Origin: a virus
Virus record (IMG/VR): IMGVR_UViG_3300000116_004273
Location: 1 to 20,122 of that record
DNA: 20,122 bases
Strand: one strand, 5' to 3'
The position numbers were made by a program, and so were the translations under genes. Position 1 is the stretch's first letter. Every line of letters begins with the position of its first letter. The notes beneath the pieces are model-generated. The model ran no database searches, was not told where the DNA came from, and saw only the letters and a program-made list of their open reading frames with translations. This document shows, piece after piece, positions 1 through 5,338 of the stretch.

Positions 1-14
1 GTTAATAACTACTT

Positions 15-43
15 GTTATACCATACTTTGAGGTAAAAGTCAA
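15..43 (-). promoter_or_regulatory. Sigma70-like promoter reading out of the left edge
   Basis: On the minus strand TTGACT (43-38) and TATAAC (20-15, 5 of 6) have a 17-base spacer. It sits two bases after the cyclase stop codon and shares CTTGACTTTT and TATGGTA with the promoter at 15440. A 5-bp inverted repeat, ATAAC/GTTAT, at 19-5 overlaps the -10 box and could be an operator. It would drive a gene outside this window. Confidence 0.6.
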
Positions 44-45
44 GT

Positions 46-1296
46 CTAAATCGTATAAACTTTAATACCTTTAGTCTTACCCTTAACAAAGATTTCACTG
101 ACAAACTTTAAACTATAGTCTGTTACCCATTCCTGCCTCTGATCAAGCTCTAAGATAGTGGCTTCACTTATAAGTAAATCTACTTTATATTCTTTTGTAG
201 AGCTTTCTAATCGTGCTGCTGTATTAACAGCATCTCCAATAGCCGTGTAGTCAAACCTTGATTCACTACCCATGTTTCCTATCACTGCTTCTCCAGTATG
301 AATACCAATACCAATTACTATCTCTGGTAGACCCTGTTCTTTTAGTTCTACATTAAGATCAATCATGTTTCTCTGTATCTCTAAGGCTGTCTCTACTGCC
401 CTTGTCTGATGAAAGTCCTGGTCTAGTGGAGCATTAAAGATAGCCATCATTGCATCACCGATGTACTTATCTACCATGCCACCATTGTTCTGTACTGCTG
501 ACTGTTGTGCAGTGAGTGCCTTATTCATTATGTAAGTTACTTGTTCAGGTGGTAGGGTCTCTGACATACTGGTGAAGCCACGAACATCAGTGAATAAGAA
601 TGTTGCATGTCTCTTCTCACCCCCAAGTACTAACAACCCAGGGTTATCTTGCAGTTGTTTAACCTGTCTTGGATCTAAGTAATGTTCAAACTGTTTCTTA
701 ATCTGTTGTCGTAACTTATACTGCTGCCTAAACCTAAGATAGAAGGCTATAGTTGCAGTAATAAACTGGCTAATCACCGCCCAGGTTACATCGATTAAGA
801 TACCCTGTTGTACCATGTAAGCTCCTAGGAAGCCCGTCAGGGCCATGAGAGCTCCTACTAGGGTAACCCCCCATGAGATACCTAACCCATGCAGTAGGGC
901 CCATGTGAGGGCCACTGAGGTGATAAGTATAGTCAGCTCTGCAGCTAGGGCATAGTCAGGTATGTGAGGACTGTTAGGAATTAGCATTGACTCTGATAGT
1001 GCAGCCTGTATGTAGTGTGGCTCTAGTAGTCCAACGGGTGTAGCTAACTGAGGCATGACACCATTAGCTGTTACACCTACAAAGACATACCTTCCAAAAA
1101 CATCTAACTCTTCCAGGTTAGTCTCGTGTGGCTTGACCCAGCTAATCCACTTACGTCCTAGACTGTCTGTCTTAACAGGTGGCAGTCCCCTTACTGCTAT
1201 CTCTTGTATGCCATTGTCATTAGTTGTTATAATATAACTTTTAGATCCTGTTATTGCTTTAAGAACCTTGGGTCCCAAAGGATGCAACCCAACCAT
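46..1296 (-). CDS. CHASE2 C-terminal half, three membrane helices, class III adenylyl cyclase (416 aa)
   Basis: From about residue 8 it continues CHASE2 (VLKAITGSK, then GRYVFVGVTANGV, ATPVGLLEPHYIQAAL). Three membrane helices follow (about 114-136, 138-161, 167-187), a linker (YLDPRQVKQLQDNPGLLVLG) and a full cyclase domain. Catalytic residues are present: metal Asp237 in FTDVRGFT and Asp281 in KYIGD, base-selecting Lys277 and Thr351, and N358/R362 in VNTAARLE. The Lys-Thr pair is that of class IIIb adenylyl cyclases, so ATP to cAMP is expected. ATG 1296 has AGGA six bases upstream but lies inside the first half, so this product alone would lack the first helix. Probably one protein of about 590 residues was intended. 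The stop is just before a promoter. Confidence 0.88.
   Translation of the reverse strand: MVGLHPLGPKVLKAITGSKSYIITTNDNGIQEIAVRGLPPVKTDSLGRKWISWVKPHETNLEELDVFGRYVFVGVTANGVMPQLATPVGLLEPHYIQAALSESMLIPNSPHIPDYALAAELTILITSVALTWALLHGLGISWGVTLVGALMALTGFLGAYMVQQGILIDVTWAVISQFITATIAFYLRFRQQYKLRQQIKKQFEHYLDPRQVKQLQDNPGLLVLGGEKRHATFLFTDVRGFTSMSETLPPEQVTYIMNKALTAQQSAVQNNGGMVDKYIGDAMMAIFNAPLDQDFHQTRAVETALEIQRNMIDLNVELKEQGLPEIVIGIGIHTGEAVIGNMGSESRFDYTAIGDAVNTAARLESSTKEYKVDLLISEATILELDQRQEWVTDYSLKFVSEIFVKGKTKGIKVYTI
1259..1296 (-). other. Frame change joining the CHASE2 halves (+1), with overlapping restart
   Basis: The zero-frame protein ends at TAA (1261-1259) after WVASFGTQGS, while the expected continuation PKVLKAITGSK is in the +1 frame. 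The crossover must lie near TTTGGGACCC (1279-1270 on the minus strand): losing one base of GGG or TTT would give an uninterrupted WVASFGPKVLKA. Three readings are possible: a real one-base insertion, a sequencing or assembly indel in homopolymers, or programmed frameshifting. The ATG at 1296 with AGGA could also allow separate translation of the second half. Confidence 0.7.
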
Positions 1297-1831
1297 CGGG
1301 TGTCCTAAAGAGTAGTGGTATCCTTCTCACCAGGTTATCTACTTCAGTGGGGGCAACAGCAACACCCTCTAGTGCAGCATAAGATAGAACCCTAAGGTTT
1401 GTCTTGACACCAGTGCTAAGAAGCCCACCTACATCCTCACCCTTGATGACTGTACCTGTAGGCTTAGGGTATTCTCCCTTACCATTCTCAAACATAGCAA
1501 TAACACTTGGACCAGATGCAAGCTCTACACCAAAGTCTACATCACCACCAAGCCTATCCCTCTGAGGAAAAGAGATAACCCAGCCAACACCTAGTGCTCC
1601 CTTGTCCATGATACTCTTGTGTATCTCTGCAAGTCTCTTCCTGGGGAAAGGGTAACCACCCTCACGCTCTACATCATCCTCAGTAATACTTAACACTGTA
1701 AAGTTTCCACTGGCTAGTGGAGTATCTATCAAGGCATCAAAGGTTCTAAGTTTTAAAACCTCAGTAGGAGTACTCTGCATTACCAAAGGTATGCTTAGAA
1801 TTATTAGTATCAGTAGTATATATTTCTTCAT
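1259..1831 (-). CDS. CHASE2 receptor, N-terminal half (190 aa), split from its cyclase by a frame change
   Basis: A single N-terminal membrane helix (about 4-18) is followed by the first two thirds of a CHASE2 extracytoplasmic sensor: LRTFDALIDTPLASGNF, VLSITEDDVEREGGYPFPRK (the 'IDe.s....G.wPwpR' block), LGGDVDFGVELA, and near the end RRIPLLFRTPDGWVASF. The frame then stops after GTQGS, exactly where CHASE2 should continue, and the missing part is found in the +1 frame of the next open frame. CHASE2 proteins sense signals outside the inner membrane and pass them to a cytoplasmic enzyme. It starts ATGA-coupled to the FecR gene. Alone it would be a secreted or tethered fragment; see the frameshift entry. 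Confidence 0.8.
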   Translation of the reverse strand: MKKYILLILIILSIPLVMQSTPTEVLKLRTFDALIDTPLASGNFTVLSITEDDVEREGGYPFPRKRLAEIHKSIMDKGALGVGWVISFPQRDRLGGDVDFGVELASGPSVIAMFENGKGEYPKPTGTVIKGEDVGGLLSTGVKTNLRVLSYAALEGVAVAPTEVDNLVRRIPLLFRTPDGWVASFGTQGS

Positions 1832-2937
1832 CCACCCTGACTCATTTTAATTGTACTGTCTCCACCACCATTAAGAGTGACCACTCTAGTCACCCCATCC
1901 TGCATTAAGATAACCGTGTAACCTGTTGTTTTATCTACATCTATTCGGATGAAGCTACTAAGATCTCTCTGTAAAGTTAGTACTTCTCCGTTAATAAATG
2001 TTGTAATCTGCGTGTCTTTATCCTGACCAAACTCAGTACCTGTAATCTTAACTGAGCCTGTGCTTTCTAACTCATCCTCCTGCTTACTAACTGCAAGGGC
2101 ATCTATCACATCTAGTAAATCTTCCAGGAAGTTACCATCAAGGTAGTTAATATCTAGTTCTGTAAATTCTAGTTCATCCTCACCTAAGAAATCTTCTGCA
2201 AGATAGTCTATATCAAGGCCATTAAAGTCTAGTATGCTTTCTACTTGTGTTACTCGTTCTTCTGTTATCTCTACTTCTTCCCTAGGAGGGGAAACGATTA
2301 ACATATTATCTATCATATCTAGTGACAGGTCCAGTATTACAGGACTACTAGGGGCTGATTCAAATACAGATACTGTGGTAGCTTGGAAGGGTTTGTTTAG
2401 GAGGACACTACCCATTGCAGTAACAACTTCTATCTCTCCACTTGAAAGACCAAACTCATCAGGCAAGAGTATAACAAGACTACGCCCTAACTCATCTACT
2501 GTTGCAGTAAAGTCAGTACCACGTATAGCAATATTAGCGGTGGGTGTTCTGAGTTTAATATTCTGTTTGGAGATACGATTGAGGTTGCCTGTTATAAACC
2601 TGGCAGTACCTAACCCAAAGGTCAGTGCCATCTTAGACTTAGAGGGGTCAGGATCGTAGATGTATTCATCTATATAGAGCTGAGAATGCTCAGTTAGTCT
2701 GACTGTACTATCATCTAGAAATGTAATAGCCATTCGACCGTCAGTAGTAACAGCCTCATCGTTACTTTGTATGGCAAAGTCTACTGCTGCATTATATGGC
2801 TTGTCTCTTAGTACCTGTGCATTACCATTTAACTCAGAGACACCACCAATATCAACAGCTAACTGTTGTGCCCTGGTCGTTCTGAATGACACAGACAGTG
2901 CCACTACTACCAGTAGAATTAATCTGAACCCAGTCAT
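1828..2937 (-). CDS. Exported FecR-domain protein with acidic repeat tail (369 aa)
   Basis: A signal peptide (about 4-23, TTRAQQ cleavage region) precedes a FecR domain. Visible signatures are SNDEAVTTDGRMAITFLDDS (58-77), the STVRLTEHSQLYIDEY stretch, and TPTANIAIRGTDF (131-143), the counterpart of TPTA.vgvRGT in the family. FecR domains sit in the periplasm and usually bind or sense an envelope signal. Residues 241-272 hold two copies of a Leu/Asp-rich motif (LDIDYLAEDFLGED and LDINYLDGNFLED), then a C-terminal beta domain. There is no C-terminal anchor. The start has no ribosome binding site and lies 86 bases inside the curlin-like gene, so translation probably depends on it. The stop overlaps the CHASE2 start (ATGA). 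It is likely the periplasmic partner of the CHASE2 receptor. Confidence 0.85.
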   Translation of the reverse strand: MTGFRLILLVVVALSVSFRTTRAQQLAVDIGGVSELNGNAQVLRDKPYNAAVDFAIQSNDEAVTTDGRMAITFLDDSTVRLTEHSQLYIDEYIYDPDPSKSKMALTFGLGTARFITGNLNRISKQNIKLRTPTANIAIRGTDFTATVDELGRSLVILLPDEFGLSSGEIEVVTAMGSVLLNKPFQATTVSVFESAPSSPVILDLSLDMIDNMLIVSPPREEVEITEERVTQVESILDFNGLDIDYLAEDFLGEDELEFTELDINYLDGNFLEDLLDVIDALAVSKQEDELESTGSVKITGTEFGQDKDTQITTFINGEVLTLQRDLSSFIRIDVDKTTGYTVILMQDGVTRVVTLNGGGDSTIKMSQGG

Positions 2938-3613
2938 TGTTTAGTGTACTCTGCTGTTCTATGTTAAAAGTTCTGCTGCCACCAGTGTGATCAAGATACA
3001 TGTATCCTCCTGCACTAGCTGAAACACCATCACCATCATAGGTTACAGTGTTATCAGAGCCATCAATATCCATAAAGTTTGTAGCATTATCAATATCTAT
3101 GTTGGCTGTAATTGTGTTGTTACTTCCCTGCACTAACCAGTCAAGATCAAGGCTGTCTGCTAAGGCTGCAGTACCCTGGTTTAAAATAAAAGTATTGCTG
3201 CTACCTGTTACCTGTACATTCTGGTTACTACTATCAGCACCATAGGTATTAGTAGGGTCAACTGTTAGAGTAAATGTATTTGTACTACCAGTAAAGTTAT
3301 AGTTACCTATGAAAGTATCAGCCCACAGATCCCCAAGGAATTTATTAGTATCACCAATCATGTTGATGTCTAGTGTCATTGATCCACCATCAAGGTCTAA
3401 CGCTGTAGGTGTACCTGATACTCCTGATAAGCCTGTAATAAGGTTACCTGTACCAAGCTGCTCAAAGTCTATGTTTGCTGTTGCACCAGACTGGTCTACG
3501 TAGATCTCGTTGTCTTGTGCATATGCTGTTACAATACTTAAAATTGTAAACACTATAGTTAGAAGAACAATATTATTTAGTGTGTGTGTCATGACTCCAG
3601 AACTTCCTCTCAT
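2852..3613 (-). CDS. Curlin-like secreted repeat protein, putative CsgG cargo (253 aa)
   Basis: A signal peptide (hydrophobic about 13-30, cleavage likely at AYA before QDN) is followed by about eight degenerate repeats with the core G-[SD]-x-N-T-[FIV]: GTGNLIT (54), GDTNKFL (87), GSTNTFTL (109), GSSNTFIL (137), GSNNTITA (163), GSDNTVTY (185), GGSRTFNI (211), GSSGTVCV (235). The period of 22-33 residues, the Asn/Gln/Gly/Ser richness and the alternating strands resemble curlin (CsgA/CsgB) beta-solenoids, though the classic S-x5-Q-x-G-x-N spacing is degenerate. Two Cys, at 241 and as the final residue 253, could cap the fold. ATG 3592 (residue 8) is an alternative start. It overlaps csgG by 41 (or 20) bases and the FecR gene by 86. 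An amyloid nature is inferred. Confidence 0.7.
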   Translation of the reverse strand: MRGSSGVMTHTLNNIVLLTIVFTILSIVTAYAQDNEIYVDQSGATANIDFEQLGTGNLITGLSGVSGTPTALDLDGGSMTLDINMIGDTNKFLGDLWADTFIGNYNFTGSTNTFTLTVDPTNTYGADSSNQNVQVTGSSNTFILNQGTAALADSLDLDWLVQGSNNTITANIDIDNATNFMDIDGSDNTVTYDGDGVSASAGGYMYLDHTGGSRTFNIEQQSTLNNDWVQINSTGSSGTVCVIQNDQGTTVSC

Positions 3614-4391
3614 ATCCTACATTAATTAACTCTAAGACAGCACCCTCTATTGCCATCATTAAACTTACTGTTACTGAATCATTGCGTGAGTTTCCTACCT
3701 CTACCTCAAGGAGTTCAGTTCCCATTTCCAAGAATATAAATACATCTTCGGATTGTCCATAGCTGAAGACAGTCTTATGGGTTAGTACTTCTATCAGGAT
3801 CTCTCCTGTTGCAACTGACACCATCCTAAGGGATACTGTCACGTTGTCTTCACGGTACTGGATGCTCTTGCCTATCCCCAGGTACCTTGCTCCAACACCA
3901 CCTGTTGTCAGGTTTGTATCGTAAGCAATAACAGAACCCTCAAGTAGTACACCTGCAAATAGCAGGGGCTGTAGAGGGTTACTTGTTTCTTTAAATTGTT
4001 CTCGTGCAGACCTTATAAGCTGACGCTCTTTAGTTAGGTTGTCTAGTCCAACCCTCTCCACTACTCTGAAGAATTGCCCACCACTTGCATGCTTCAATGC
4101 TCTTATAAGCAGGGCTGCAGGGTCTTGTGTTACAGCTGTACTGAACAATGCAAACTCTGAGTTGCTTGCTCTCTGTCCAGTCCTATCCGTAAAGGATGTA
4201 CTATAGACAGCTACAATAGGTTTAACCTTAGGCACTGGAGCACTAAGTAAAGCCTTAGAGTGAAGCTCCTCTACCTTTACAACATTGTTTTCTTCATATC
4301 TTTGTTGGTAAGTATCATCAAAGTTACTAAAGATTGCACAACTAGAAAGTAAAAGAACCAATAGGCAAAGAGATGTCAGTCGTAGTGCCAT
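3573..4391 (-). CDS. csgG: CsgG-like outer-membrane curli secretion channel lipoprotein (272 aa)
   Basis: A lipoprotein signal with lipobox LSSC (C18), then the CsgG signature GGVGARYLGIG (164-174), TGQ...FSTAV (71-87), LERxGL-like VERVGLDNL, EGSVIAYDTN, the VATGEIL strand and EVG near the C-terminus, all collinear with E. coli CsgG (277 aa). CsgG forms a nine-subunit outer-membrane pore that secretes curli subunits. By alignment to FSTAV, the pore constriction keeps Phe (F83 for F56) but has Leu82 for N55 and Ser78 for Y51. I use ATG 4391 with GGTGG eight bases upstream; an in-frame TTG at 4400 is an alternative. It overlaps csgF and the curlin-like gene. Key channel regions appear intact, so it should be functional. 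Confidence 0.92.
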   Translation of the reverse strand: MALRLTSLCLLVLLLSSCAIFSNFDDTYQQRYEENNVVKVEELHSKALLSAPVPKVKPIVAVYSTSFTDRTGQRASNSEFALFSTAVTQDPAALLIRALKHASGGQFFRVVERVGLDNLTKERQLIRSAREQFKETSNPLQPLLFAGVLLEGSVIAYDTNLTTGGVGARYLGIGKSIQYREDNVTVSLRMVSVATGEILIEVLTHKTVFSYGQSEDVFIFLEMGTELLEVEVGNSRNDSVTVSLMMAIEGAVLELINVGYERKFWSHDTHTK

Positions 4392-4815
4392 CCGAATCAA
4401 CCACCGTTAGTGTTATAAGTTCACCATTACTGCTATAAGAAATAGTATTACCCTCAAGCTCTATCGTACCCTCTGTCTTTGGAGTCTCACCGAATAGATT
4501 GTCTACCATTTGTCTTGATAGCTGTGCATAGACACGACTTTCCAGGTTACGAATGAAACGAGCTAGGGTTGTGTTGTCCTTGTCTCTTTCAATCTCATCT
4601 AGTAGTGCCTGTACTTCTTCCTTAACAGCCATCACCCTGTTGTGTTCCTGGTTCTCAATAGTCAAGTAGTGACTGGAAGTATTTATTCCACTAAAGGATG
4701 GTGATTTAAACTTATGAATAAGAGTATCTGCCAGGGCAGCCTGTGAAAGATAAACTACACCTAGTATAAGGATAGTCAACAACATATCTCTTATTATATC
4801 ACGCATTATCTTCAT
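4342..4815 (-). CDS. csgF: CsgF-like curli surface/assembly factor (157 aa)
   Basis: A signal peptide (hydrophobic about 11-27, cleavage likely after ALA at 29) is followed by FKSPSFSG at 36-43, the counterpart of FRNPNFGG at the start of mature E. coli CsgF, the segment that plugs into the CsgG pore. The C-terminal part, EGNTISYSSNGELITLTVVD then TTTDISLPIG, matches the beta-sheet end of CsgF. It is slightly longer than E. coli CsgF (138 aa). In bacteria CsgF is exported through CsgG, caps the channel on the cell surface and links secretion to curlin nucleation. The pairing with csgG next door, overlapping by about 50 bases, supports the call. Start may be ATG 4815 or 4806; neither has a good ribosome binding site. 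Confidence 0.87.
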   Translation of the reverse strand: MKIMRDIIRDMLLTILILGVVYLSQAALADTLIHKFKSPSFSGINTSSHYLTIENQEHNRVMAVKEEVQALLDEIERDKDNTTLARFIRNLESRVYAQLSRQMVDNLFGETPKTEGTIELEGNTISYSSNGELITLTVVDSDGTTTDISLPIGSFTF

Positions 4816-5044
4816 ACTGATCTTGTACCTGTATAGCTGTGTTAAGTTTCTCTTGTAGTCTTATCATGTCCTGGTCTAACAACCTTAGTTGGTCTGTTAA
4901 ACGTATGATAGTTACCTTCATATCCTGTACTGCAGGGTCTATCACATTAGTAATAGTCTGCCAAACAAAGTATACAAAGTAACCTAAGCCACCTGCCATA
5001 ACAACAGGGAAGCCAAACTCAGAGACTACCTTTACAATATCCAT
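4799..5044 (-). CDS. Small one-helix membrane protein, tandem paralogue 2 (81 aa), holin-like?
   Basis: This is the paralogue of the preceding gene: MDIVKVVSEFGFPV, a membrane helix with GYF at 21-23, and a coiled-coil tail (DMKVTIIRLTDQLRLLDQDM with DMIR at 59-62, then LQEKLNTAI). The Gly, Pro and GYF positions are identical, while the tails differ, which suggests hetero-oligomers or separate partners. It is translationally coupled to its twin (TAATG), and its 3' end overlaps the start of csgF by 17 bases, tying the late operon to the curli module. Holin/antiholin pairs are often such near-duplicates, but usually through dual starts. This is inference only. Confidence 0.55.
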   Translation of the reverse strand: MDIVKVVSEFGFPVVMAGGLGYFVYFVWQTITNVIDPAVQDMKVTIIRLTDQLRLLDQDMIRLQEKLNTAIQVQDQYEDNA

Positions 5045-5337
5045 TAGTCTCGCCTTGCGTCTATCTTACCATCCTCAACAAAGTTTTCAGCCCTGGCTAT
5101 CCTTGCAATGTCTATGGGGATCCTCAATGCAGCACATATAGTTGTATCAATCCTAATCATATCGTTGTTCATGATGCTTGCCCTAGTTATTAACATCTTT
5201 GATATAGCCTGTACTGTTTTTATCTCACTGACAAGACCAGACATAAGCTGCTTCATGACCAGGAAGATAAAGTAACCCATGACTAACCCACTTGCAACAG
5301 GCAGACCAAGGTCACGTACTAAACTAAAAAAGTCCAT
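5044..5337 (-). CDS. Small one-helix membrane protein, tandem paralogue 1 (97 aa), holin-like?
   Basis: A short N-terminus (MDFFSLVRDLGLPV) leads into one membrane helix (about 11-32, with GYF at 21-23), then a charged helical tail with DMIR at 59-62. It aligns without gaps to the next gene product (M1, D2, V7, G11, P13, V14, G21-Y22-F23, V27, D59-R62), so the pair arose by duplication. The GxPV...GYF layout recalls small YvrJ/holin-like phage membrane proteins, but I cannot assign a family. It starts one base after the ejection protein stop and overlaps the next start by one base (TAATG). A lysis role or an envelope partner for the ejection proteins or the Csg module is possible. Confidence 0.55.
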   Translation of the reverse strand: MDFFSLVRDLGLPVASGLVMGYFIFLVMKQLMSGLVSEIKTVQAISKMLITRASIMNNDMIRIDTTICAALRIPIDIARIARAENFVEDGKIDARRD

Positions 5338-5338
5338 G

